DNA of 64,000 bases from positions 32,564,709-32,628,708 of the forward strand of contig NC_031776.1 of the NCBI RefSeq assembly GCF_001522545.3. Direction: 5' to 3'. Each line of letters begins with the position of its first letter. The stretch's first letter is position 1. Of the stretch, positions 26,321 through 37,379 are shown in pieces. The notes below the pieces were generated by a model, which had not been told where the DNA came from, made no database searches, and saw only the letters and a list, made by a program, of their open reading frames with translations. The stretch comes from Parus major (lineage: Eukaryota > Chordata > Aves > Passeriformes > Paridae). Made by a program: the position numbers and the translations under genes.

Positions 26321-28350
26321 CTGAAAGAGAAAGAGAACTCATCATAGTCTAGAATACTGTAATATCATTTTAATAATATGAGCTCTGACAGGCAGTGGGA
26401 GTGCCTTGGCCAAGGCACAGCAGCTCTCAGCTCCTCCCATCCTCCCCTGTTTCACAGGCACATCATCCAGCCCAAGCAGAGCTCTGAAATAAAGCTTTCC
26501 CCCTTCGAGTTAGCACAGGCAGCTCCCAGCAAGCAGGCATCGTCTAAATCCCTCACTGCTTCCTACAAAAATAAAGTTGTTTTTCCTCCCTTTCCTGCGA
26601 GCTGTGCTGTTGCTGTGGGACACCTGGATCCATGCCCACGGGGGATGCAGTGATCTCCTGTAAAACACTTTGGATGCAAGGATGAAACAAAGCTTTGTGC
26701 TGGATGTCTCGTTCCTGAGGTGCTCAGGGAAGATACGGGGAGTGTTTAGATCCCAGCACTGTCAAGTTTAAAAAGCCTGCTAAAAGAAAGGAAGAGTTTT
26801 GCATTCCCCTTCTTACTTCAAGCTGTCAGTAAATTCTCTAATTGGGGCGGTGAAATTGCTCATTTCTGGTGTTGTCAGGAAGGCAAAGAAGGGATGGGGA
26901 TCAGGAGCTGGAATGGAGGGTGCAGGTTGGAGATGCACTCAATTCTAGACACACCTCACACAGGTGCATACCAAACATTTGCAATGGATTTCTGTTGATT
27001 CCCAGCCAAGAATTTTCAAGCAGATTCTAGTAAATGTGGTTCAATCGGCTTGCAGGAGCACGCCTATATTGCACTTTAAGTAAAAACAAATTATGGTAAT
27101 GCCTGTTGCTGAATGCAGGGAGCTATAAGCACTGAAAAGAATAAACATACATGTCTTGTCTTCTTGCCCTTGTAAGTGATAATACTTCAGGCTTCTAATA
27201 GTAAAATAGCATTTTTTTACCTTTGCCATTATATATTCATTTATTAGATTTCACTGAACTTTGGTGCAGTGAAGGGAAACAGCTTAATTTTCAGTAATTT
27301 TGGTAAATCTCAATTTGCCATGTATTTTGCAGAAAATACTGAACACATCATGTTAGAGACTGATTTGAGTCACAAAAAACTGCATTTTTTTCCTGATTGA
27401 TTTTTTTTAACAAGTAAAGGTATTAGAAAAAATGAAAAAAGTCTGATTTTCATCACAATCATATATAACATGAGTATTTTTCATGAGAATGTTGCTATAA
27501 AATGTCAACATCTTAACACAAGAAAAAAGGCACCATTTTATGCTATTCCTTCAATTAATATTTAAAACACAAGGAGCTACTTACTCCTGAGTAGATTTTT
27601 CCTTCTTCTTTTATATTTTTATTTCTGTTTTGGTCTTTTGGAGACTTTTCAGGTGATTAGGGGGCAGTGTTGGGTTTGCCTTTTTTCTTCCCCTTCCAAC
27701 TATGAGGATGGAAGAACAAGATAAATTGCTTTTCCTACCCATCATTTTTCTCCTGGAGTATCCTTCGCATCAGCATTTCCCTGCAGCTAAACTCATGCCT
27801 CACCAGCTTTTTAAGCACAACAAACAATCTCAGTGTTGCCATCTCGGAGCAGAGTCAGCCCAGCTTGCAGGAGAGGATATTGCCCTGTGCTCCCTACCCT
27901 GCACACATCACTCCCTTGGGAACATGTGCTCCTTTTTTTTTGCTGTTTAATGAGGGAAGACTTGGCCTTTGGGGCAAATATCACTTGCTACACCCTTTGG
28001 AACGGTGCTGTGTGTGTGTGGTGGATTTGCTGCAAAATCCACTATATTATGGAAATTTTCCTTAGCAGTACAGTGGTGAGTGGTCCCAGAAAAAAAACCA
28101 ACACCTGATAAACCACAGATAGACAAAGAATAATCCATTGGAGTGGGCAAAACTACTTCACTTTTTAAAGATCACCTAAGTGAAGGTGCCTGGTTTTGGT
28201 TTGGGAAGGCTAGACACTGTGAGCAAGCCAGATCCTCCTCTCAAATTTTCCTCTGATCTATTTTTGTTCGTTTGTTTCAGTTTTGTGGGTTTTTTTTTGT
28301 TTTTTATTTTTTGTTTTTTGTTGATTGTGTTTGTTTTCACTTTTTAAATA
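26321..28350. other. Intergenic desert
   Basis: No gene is recognised. It ends in a T/G-rich low-complexity stretch (28262-28335) immediately left of the next CR1 fragment. Confidence 0.65.
28262..28335. repeat. T/G-rich low-complexity stretch
   Basis: TTTTTGTT-type runs dominate, interrupted by single G or A residues. This composition suggests a decayed simple repeat. Confidence 0.85.
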
Positions 28351-28500
28351 TCATAGAATGGTTTGAGTTACAGGACCTTGAAGATCATGCTGTTCATCCC
28401 CTGCCATGTGGCACCTTCCAGTGGACCAGGTTGCTCCAAGCCCCATCCAGCATGGCCATGAACACTGCCAGAGATAAAGCATCCATAAGCATTGTCACAA
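28351..28500 (-). mobile_element. CR1 LINE 3'-end fragment
   Basis: The plus strand reads TCATAGAATGGTTTGAGTTA, then GGACCTTGAAGATCATGCTG, CCCTGCCATGTGGCACCTTC, GGACCAGGTTGCTCCAAGCC and CCATCCAGCATGGCCATGAA. This is the reverse-complemented avian CR1 tail with moderate divergence. Confidence 0.92.
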
Positions 28501-31500
28501 ATTTTGCCTCCAAGTTGTGAAAGCTTACACAGAATTTTAGTTATAAGCAAACAAGCAGGAGAGTTTGAAGTACATCCCTACTTGAGTCAAGCAAGAGCTT
28601 AATCCCTGTGCAGGAGCAGTTCCTACACTCTAGCCTGACTTGTAGATTAAATTTGCCACAGGAAAAGAATTTTCAAAGGGAGTAGATAATCCTGTGGACA
28701 GCCAAGGTATCCAGAGACATAATTAGTAGCTCCCAAAGAAGGTAGAAGGAAATTCAATTCACATTTATATTTCAGATATTAGTGGGCTGGATTGCATTTT
28801 GTATCTTTGCACATCCTGAATTTAGGGAAAGAGCTTACTTTTTATGTTTTTTCAGGCATCCCACCATTAGCAGGGACAGATTTACTGAAATGTGTGGTCT
28901 TTAGGTCTCATTCAGATCCTAATCACTGGATCCTCAGATGCAGTCGGGTACACATTTTTCTCTCCAATCACATTACAATTTGTAGGTGAACTCAGTAACA
29001 CTTTCTAAACTTGTTTAATATTTCTAGTGCAGTTGTCAGCTGGCTTATGAAGTGTTTACTTTTACAGTGGTTTTCGTGTTCCTCTTGCTGAGTTTCTTCT
29101 TTGGAAATTAAAGCTCTCCATGATCTTGTGCAAAGATATTGCCAGTGCTGCTGACCAGAAGGAGCACTGAGTTTCCTGAGGCCACTTTATAATTGCATTT
29201 TGGAATACAAATGAGTTTGCTCTCCGAAGAAGATATTTCATTTGAATTCTTCCCAACTTAATTTCTTTTATAAACTCCATCATCCAGTGTTCCTGCAGTC
29301 TATCTACAAATTAAACAGTATTTTGTGACTGTGCAAAGTAGGTCCTGTGTGGGATTCTGACACGTGATTTTGCCCCTGGTTTATAACCTGCTCTCTGTGA
29401 GGATGAAGGACAGATGAAGCAAAATGGGCACAAACCAAAGCCTGTGTGACGTGTATCACTCTGCAATGATACTGAAATTGCAAATCCAGAGTCCCTGACT
29501 TGCACAGCTGTGAGTCAAATCAAAATAAAATAGGCAACAAATTGCAAGTGAATGCTCTCTCGGACCACCCAGAGGCTCTGTGATGGAGCAATGCTGAAGT
29601 AACCTGTCAGGTGGTGGCAATTGCTATTAGAGCTGCCTCACTGCGGGGATTTGGGTCAGAAATCTCAGGAAATGACAGAATGTTCTCTATTTCACATTAC
29701 TCTTTTCTGATTCCAAAAGCTGCACTTGCTAAACCCCCCAGAAGTTCGGAAGGAGGACTTCTATAGCTCCATAAATGTCTTGCCAGAAAAAATGTTGCTA
29801 CAGCTAACTGGTGATTCTGTCCTTGTATTCATTTCTTTTCTCTAGCTTTTATGGCATTTCCCCTCTCTTAACTACTAAAACACACACTTTTGCACTAGGC
29901 AAGAGCTGCTGAAATCCTTTGGTCTGTCTCCCTGCACTGTGGTGTCCCAATCAACCCCAGCTGGCCACCATAAATATCTAAAGAGGGATTTTCTACTCTC
30001 TGCTTTGTGCTCACATTACCTGTGTCAGCCCTTCAGCAGAGTTTTAACACACTGAATTCTTCCACTATCCATTTTTACATCCTTTAAGAATTTCTAATCA
30101 TGGTTTTCCTGCCAGTCTAGACATTGATAGCTCATTTTATCTTTCCACACAGTGCCTGCTCTGCCGACCTGCGAACCATTTTTAGAGCTTTTCGCTAAAC
30201 TCCTTCCAAATTAGTCAACATCTCCCTGCTAATGATGCATTCAGAGTTAACATAAAGGTGAAAAAGCATCACTAAATGAGCTCCTTTCTACGTTAGCAGT
30301 GACTTAAATGAAAGCAAGTTCAAGTGAAAAAGCTTATTTTAATGGTAGCGCTGTCTGAGCGAAGTCTGCTCGGATGTGGAGCGCCAGGCGGACGAATGGC
30401 TGCGTGAATTTTAACGGGCCAACATGCTAAAGTGGGAATGCCAATAAACAGAACCATTTGGATGAATATTTGATGGATTCAGGAGAACTTCATAAGGATT
30501 GAAATTTTATTATAAATGTCTTGGAAATTAGAGGATGATAGAAATGTGTTCCCTTCCTGCTGCTTAAAGGGTGGGTTTTTCCATCCGAAAGTATGCAATG
30601 TTTTAAGGAATAGAGAGAATGGAGTCTCTACAGCTGTAGACACGTCAGTCCTCAGGGACAGCCTGAAATATTGATTCAGTCTGCAGCAGAAGGGATATTT
30701 AGGGCAGGAGGCTTGAGGTAAAGAAGGAAACTTTCTAGAATATCAGTAGGGAAAGCACTGAGCTGGGATAAACCACAACCACTCGCTGTTCCTCTGTATT
30801 CATAGGCCACATTACAGTTTATTTGGTGATACATATAAGAAATACAACAGACTGATGTAAAATTGCCCAGCTTATAAAAACTTGGTTGTACAGAAAGATG
30901 TCTTTCAAAGTTAAAATTGAATATTGTTCTGTACATGCCTTAAATGTAGCACAGTGCAGAAATAGAAAAAAATAAGTATTAAAAACATCCCCTCATGAAA
31001 CATCTTTTTAACAGAAAAGAGAATGCTAAAAGTTGGAAAACATTAAATGCCAGCAGCTAGATCTACAAATGGTAAAGCAAATACTTAATCTTTTGCACCT
31101 TAATTACATGAGCACTAAATCCATGACAAAGAGTCTCTGGCTGGGCTAAGAATAATACAAGTAAAGCAACTTAGATTCAACATCAAATCATGAGAAAACT
31201 TCTGATGCTTCCCACAGTTAGGTTAAGCTCAAAACATTTATGGAAATTCATAAGAAAATAAAACTCTTAATGAAAAGGAAAAAGGTTCTTGTAAATTTTT
31301 AATGTGAACTATGCAGACAATTACATTAATAAGATTTAATTATACCATGAAATATTTAGTGTTTCTCTCTATGCTAAATATTATTTTGAACATAGTTCTA
31401 GAAAGATTAGAGAGCTTAAGAGATACCAAGAAAGAAAACAAGAACAATTTTTTAAAAAAATTAATTTTGAAAATGCATTAACTATGAGGACCATTGTTTC

Positions 31501-32475
31501 AGTCTTTACTTAAAACAAGGGAACATTTTGGTCAGCTCTTGCTTGTTAATCTCTTTATAAATACAGATATGAGAAATACTTTGTGTGCTATGCTTAATTA
31601 ATGGAAAAAACAGCTCATGTCTTACAGGTCACATTTAACAAAATCTACAATTAACATCCAAATTTTGGTGGAAATGCACAACTATTTATTAGTGTCTACA
31701 TTTACTTTTTATTATGCTAGACCTAACCAGCCATATATTTACTACCAACCACAACCTGAGTGGCTAATTAACCAACTTGTTAATAAATACTGTTTCCTAA
31801 ATTTGTGCTGTTGCTGTACTCATTCTATGGCTCTTTGGTCTAACACCACTTCATAATTAAGGGAGGCCAAGTTTCCTGTAGGATTCTGTCAATCCTCAGC
31901 CCTGATTCTGCTTCATTGTATGCTGCATCCCTACTGACCCACAGGATGGGCTCCCATTCCCACCCAAATGCTTGCCCTGATGCCCACACACCTGGTGCTG
32001 GTGCTGGCAGTTCCAATTGTGTTTCAAACTTATTGCCAAAAGCAGCAGAATACCCCCAGGAGAGCTGTAATTGGATAAACAAGTTGTTATTCCTTAAAAT
32101 GCACATTTCCAATGCCATGGAACTGTACCACTCATCTCTGCCTCAGACCCACTGGTTTCACTGAGGTTCATAAAGAATTAGGTGCCAGAACACCACCAAG
32201 TGAGGTTTTGCACCTAAACATGAGCATGCTTTATGCATAGACCAATATTCAATAAGCAGAAAGGTACTCCAAGGGTTTACCTGACTTCCAGGTGAGCATA
32301 GGGCAGGTAGAAGATGCAGGGCAATGTGCTGGAAACACAGGCAGCTCATAAAAACATGCAGGGTAAGTGCTTCCTGGGGTTGCTGTCTGCTCCTGAATGG
32401 GAATGAGTGCTGTGGAGGTGGCTCTGAAAATATAAGCATAATTTCATGTAAATTGGATGTTTGTTTTTGAATTTC
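28501..32475. other. Intergenic desert containing a strong conserved-element candidate
   Basis: About 4 kb without recognised genes. The CpG-rich block at 30170-30480 stands out and is listed separately. The interval 30940-31620 is very AT-rich and featureless. Confidence 0.6.
30170..30480. other. Candidate conserved non-coding element (CpG-bearing)
   Basis: Eight CpG dinucleotides fall within 30349-30416, surrounded by AT-rich DNA where CpG is nearly absent, and further CpGs lie at 30160-30200. There is no open frame, no CR1 or simple-repeat character and no tRNA-like box. Retention of CpGs in isolated desert sequence is typical of elements under constraint, often distal enhancers. Conservation cannot be tested here. 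Confidence 0.35.
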
Positions 32476-32620
32476 ATAGAGCCACAGAATCACAGAGTGG
32501 TTTAGGTTAGAAGGGATCATAAAGATTCCTTTAACTAGTTAAGGGAACTTAAGGGATCTTAAACTAATCTTAATTACCCTTAAGCTAGTTCCAACCCCCA
32601 TGCCACGGGCAAGGATGCTT
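32476..32620 (-). mobile_element. CR1 LINE 3'-end fragment interrupted by a short palindromic insertion
   Basis: The plus strand reads CATAGAGCCACAGAATCACA, GAGTGGTTTAGGTTAGAAGG and GATCATAAAGATT. After an extra segment (about 32541-32590) it resumes with CTAGTTCCAACCCCCATGCC and ACGGGCAAGGA. The CTAGTT of the CR1 consensus is present on both sides of the extra segment, whose ends are roughly inverted repeats of each other. Confidence 0.88.
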
Positions 32621-33204
32621 CAATGCAGTTAATTCAAGTCCTGACTCAAATCCATACACATTTTTTAATAAGGGTATGCATTCCATATATTTGCATATGG
32701 ATGCAGAGCTGTCTATATGTATGCACACACACAATCTGTAAGGGAGCAAATCCTCCAAGCTCTGCTCTGTCCTCCCCTCCTATCCATGTCAGAAATACAG
32801 ATCAGCCTTATTTCTACCACAATTTGAGGAAGAAAGAGGCGAGGAGCCTGTGCTGCTGCTGGCACAGAGCGTGTCCCTGCGAGGACAATCCCTGCATCCC
32901 ACAGGCAGCAGCACAGCCAGGGCATGGTGTGAGTTAAGGGATGGGGTTTGGAGCCTGCTCCCTGCACCAATATCACTTGACATATGGAACATGGAAGTGC
33001 CACTCTGTATATCCAGCCCCAGCAACTCCTAATGCTTTATTTAATAATTCGTCACAGGAGGAGGTGCTATGATTAATTTTGAATACAAAATGCTCACGCT
33101 GCTTCAATATGGTGAGCTCTAGGAAGGATCTGCTCACAGCAGACACCAGTTGTGATTTCCCATCCTACCTGGTCTCACATCAGCTGGGGCACCACAGCTA
33201 ACAA
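32621..33204. other. Intergenic sequence between two CR1 fragments
   Basis: No gene. A short alternating CA-rich tract lies at 32721-32732. The interval 32830-33020 is GC-richer without recognisable content. Confidence 0.6.
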
Positions 33205-33310
33205 ACTAGTCCTTGGTGGGTGGTGTCTCTGCCCATGGCTGGGGATTGGAACTACACTGTCCCTTCCAACCCAAACCACTCCACTGTTCTGTGATGTCAT
33301 TCTGTTCTGT
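33205..33310 (+). mobile_element. CR1 LINE 3'-end fragment, plus-oriented
   Basis: The plus strand reads CTAGTCCTTGGTGGGTGGTG, TCTCTGCCCATGGCTGGGGA and TTGGAACTACACTGTCCCTT, then CCAACCCAAACCACTCCACT and GTTCTGTGATGTCATTCTGT. This is the CR1 tail in sense orientation, with the terminal ATTCTGTGATTCTGTG-like repeats at its right end. It is the only plus-oriented CR1 among the eight. Confidence 0.9.
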
Positions 33311-33940
33311 TTTACATGGTTTCTCCATGCCCTTCTCCACCACTTTCCCTTCTTTTATACTTTTAATTCTTTTGTTTTTATCTCTTTTCTCTTTTGCCTA
33401 CAACACCTCATTAGCTCAATGTTTCACTCTGCCAGGGAGGAGCTTGGATTTGTTTGTTTTCCATTTTATTTGGAATCCCCTCAAGGAGGTAGAGAAGCAA
33501 ATGGCTCCAGGTGCACAGGGGCAGCACAAGGGCTGGCAGGGGGGAGCCACCTTCCCCTTGTGCCACACAGGTGTAGGGACATGAAAAGCAAAGTTACAGA
33601 TGGGGAGCACGTAGCTGAAGGAGAGAGGCTGCAGGGAAGATGAGGAGCCAACAGCCTGGGCTCAGAGGAGGGGAGCAAATGAACCTGCCCAGAGATGAGA
33701 GAGAGGAGGGCACAGTTTGCTGCAGCTCAGAGAGAGAATTAACCAAAGCAAATCCCACAAGCCAGCACAGACCTGCAAGTGTGGCAGGGGAGACAGGAGG
33801 AGATGCACAGAAAACCCTTTTTTGCTGTTGTTCTGTCACTGCTCAGCTCATTCCTTTGAAGATTTCTGTTTGTTAGTTTTAGATGGCAAATACTAGGCAA
33901 AAGTGAACTGGAAAAATATTTTGTAGGTGTTTCTTGTGTC

Positions 33941-33956
33941 TTTTTTTTTTTTTTTT
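33941..33956. repeat. Poly(T) run
   Basis: Sixteen consecutive T residues on the plus strand. Confidence 0.95.
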
Positions 33957-34711
33957 AATTTAAAACACTCTTTTCCTTCTTCAGATCTCAAAACCAAGAG
34001 AAGGCAAGTGCAGACCATCTTTGGCTGGTTTGGGGTCCCATCATATCTGCCCTGGGAGACAGACAGGAATGGGCAGGGCTGGCTCTGTGCATAGCACAGC
34101 AGGCAGAAGACATTTAATTTTATAAGAGCAGAAAATCATTTTAGATTTGTATTTGGTGTGGTTTTGTTGTTTTGTTGGGTTTTTTTATGCCTATAAGGGT
34201 TAGGACTATAAATCCCTTAAACTTTCATATATTTAGGCACCTGCTGTGGCACTGTGTCACACCTTGTGTTTAGTGAAGGAAAGGATTTAGCTGTAAATGA
34301 ATCCTATTTTCACTCTTCCATGCAGGAAACTTGGGGCAGAATGGACCTCACCTTTTCTTTATGATGTGTGGGACAATCATCCATGCTCCTCTCCTCAGTG
34401 CCATGCAGGCATTGCCCATTCTGGACCAGCAGTCTGGGGATAGAAAAAGAGGCCTCTTGCTGTCACCACAGCATCAGGCTTTGCAACAAATATCATCATA
34501 TTTGGCACCCCCAGATACTGAATTTTCTCACCTCAGACACACTGCCATGTGCATGGGCAGGAGGAGGAAGGGAGAGGAAGCCTCTGCATTATGCTAATAT
34601 TGGAGAGCACTGGGTTAAAATTTATATTTTCAGAATATATTGATTTCAAAATAAGTATCAGTTTACTTTTCCACCCTGCAAGCTTTTTCTAGGACACTAA
34701 TTCATGAGCTT

Positions 34712-34738
34712 TACACTCACACACATACACACACACAA
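34712..34738. repeat. (CA)n microsatellite
   Basis: An interrupted CA dinucleotide tract with single T interruptions is directly visible. Confidence 0.9.
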
Positions 34739-37366
34739 ATTTGAGGAGCCAGAGATAAAACATGGTGGCTGAAGGTAAAATTATTTCTGCCATACCAAAT
34801 AAAACCCTTTTTTGGGGACATATTCTCAGATAAATCTGCAGAACTTGTCTGAAGTGAACTGACCCATGATGTTATGTACTCCAGCTACAGAGTTTGTCCA
34901 TATCAGATTGATCCTGATGGACACAAAGTCAGCCATCAAATCCCATGTATTTTCAGCAGGGAGGGATTGGTTCCATTGTGTAAACATAGTTGAGTTGGTG
35001 AAAAGATGAAGGAAGAAAGAGACATCACAAAGTTCCTGGTTTCCTAAACAGATGGGAGAAAGAAGGCCAATTATAGTGTAAGGCATCATTTCACCAAGAG
35101 AAGTATCAGTGCTGGAAGAGCTCTCACCAGAGAGGGTTTTGCTTTGCCATGTGTGGTCTCCAGGAAACAAAAGGAAGGGTGTGACTGAAATGAAGACAGA
35201 CAGAATGCAATATTTTCCTTTGATGTGTAAACAGATTTAATGCAACAAAAATCAATGAGGAAACTCTCCAAAGGAGAGTGTTTTAATGTGTTATCATATT
35301 TCACATAGATTTCATAAAAATTCAATTTCAATTATAGCACAGTTTACAAACAGAGGAAAGTGCTGTGCCTCCCTGGAAAACATATGGCCATCAAAACTTC
35401 AAACAAAATACTGCCAAAGTCACTTGTAAAAAATAAATAGCCATAAGCCAGTGTGTTATTGTCCTTTTAATGTCTGTTGAATGCCTATAACTCTTCCCGT
35501 GTCCGCCTTGGCTGTCAGCTCCCTGACACTCCAGTCTCCCATCCTCACACCTCCCCTTGACAAACTCTCAGAGCAGCATTGTGAGCAGGGCTGGATTATT
35601 CTGGGTGTTACCTTACATCTGCAGCAGAAGCAGGATGGAATAAATAACCACAGACAGCCCCAGTGTGGCGGTGGAGCAGCAGCAGGGAGAGGCTGAGTGC
35701 GGACACGGGCCAGTGCTGCTGTGGCTGCTGCAAGAGGAGAAATCTGCCCCAGGCAGCAGCAGAGATAGATCCTGAGAGCTCTTGGCTCCAGCCACCAGCT
35801 CCTGCTTTGGCAGATTAAAAACCCAAGCTGGAAAGCAAGACTCGGTGTGGGGCACCTCATCTCTGGCTTTGCTGCAGGTGTCAGGAGGAGCCGGGTCCGG
35901 TCCTGTGCAGGACCAAAAAGAGTGCTGTGCATACAAGTGGGGACCTACTTTTGCACTTTTGTCAAGGAACTGGGATAGGAATGAGAGGAAAAGTCCAGGC
36001 TGGAAGGCAGAGGTGCCTCTGAAACACCATGCACTTGGCAGATGTGCAGCTTTGACATCAGCACAGCCTGGACCCCGATGCCCATTGCTGGGATAGATTC
36101 TTGTGAAAAACCCCTTTTCCTGCAACTGGGATACAGCTGAAGTTTTATGGAAAAGCAGCAATGCTTTTTTCCCACCTTTAAGTACTAGAAGAATCACCAT
36201 GTGTCTGTCTGCACTTTCCAGCTGATGGAGACATGAGCTGCTTCCTCCTTTAACAACCAAACTGTGCCCTTTTTTCCAACATTTTGTCCTTTAAGAGCTT
36301 TCTGCTGGAAGCTCTTCCTTCCTGGATGGAGAGCAGCATGTGTAGGTGAAGGGATGCCTGGCTGGGGTAGGAGAACGTGCCCCAACCCTCTCTGAGGTTC
36401 TGCCCCTTTGCAGTACCCACAGAAGGTGAAAGGGAAGGAAGAGAGAGGGGAACTTCTCTTGAGACAGGGCTGGGGGACAGCAGGGCAAAAGCAGCATCCA
36501 GGAAAAGCCAATCTGCAGGGCAGCACTCCCCAGCCCCACCACATCCCAATTCAATTTGGAAATACAGCAGGGTTATACTGGTTATAGGGGCTTTGCTTGG
36601 TCTGGAGGGAGGTGAATAAGGAGAAAATGCCAGGAGTGAAGCAGAAGAAATGAAAACCAGAAGTACACAGAAGAAGGAGGACATTATTGATGGCATTAGT
36701 GCAGTGTAAGTGTGGGGGAAGAAAGCATGATGTATGCTGGCAAGGGAGGATGGGCTCACAAACCCAATGTATTTTAGCTGTGAGGGAGGGAGGACAGGGC
36801 CCAGAGCTGACACTTTTCTCAGAGCACAGCTCTCTGGCACAGGCTGGGGGATGTCACAGCAGCAGTGGGGCTGGCTGCACCTCCACCAGCTCTAACACAG
36901 CTACCTGCAAATTTTGCTCTGTTTTCACTGGAGCACAGGACAGACATCCTACATAAATATAAAGAAGAAGAAAAATCCTTTCTTCTTTCTTAATAGTCTC
37001 CTGCACCCACACTAGGGATTTTTTTTTCCAGAAAGGATATAAAATGTATCATCCCTACCCTCCCACTGGCATTAATGTGTTGCCTCAAAATACGCCCAAT
37101 CTCGGCTTTAGGACGTGTGGCCCTTGGAGTAAGGCCAAATATCCACACATCTGCCGTTAGGATTTTTACAGGAAACCATTTAGTGGCAAGGTTTTCCCAC
37201 AAGCAGTTCATCTCCTCACTAAATGAGCCATTTTGACAGCTTCTGGACCATCTTTCTCTGTGAGCTCTTTGGGGCAGTTTGGTATTAAGGCTCCTGAGTG
37301 TAAACAGCCGACAGCTCGGTGGGTTTGGTCACTTCTAGAACAATAAAGACAAAAAGGAAAGACTGA

Positions 37367-37379
37367 TTTTTTTTTTTTT
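37367..37379. repeat. Poly(T) run followed by TTG repeats
   Basis: Thirteen T residues, then C and a GTTTGTTTGTTT-like stretch to about 37399. Confidence 0.9.

Noticed and set aside
33152..33643. 163-codon open frame on the plus strand
   Set aside because: It runs through a CR1 fragment (33205-33310), so it is a by-product of repeat sequence.
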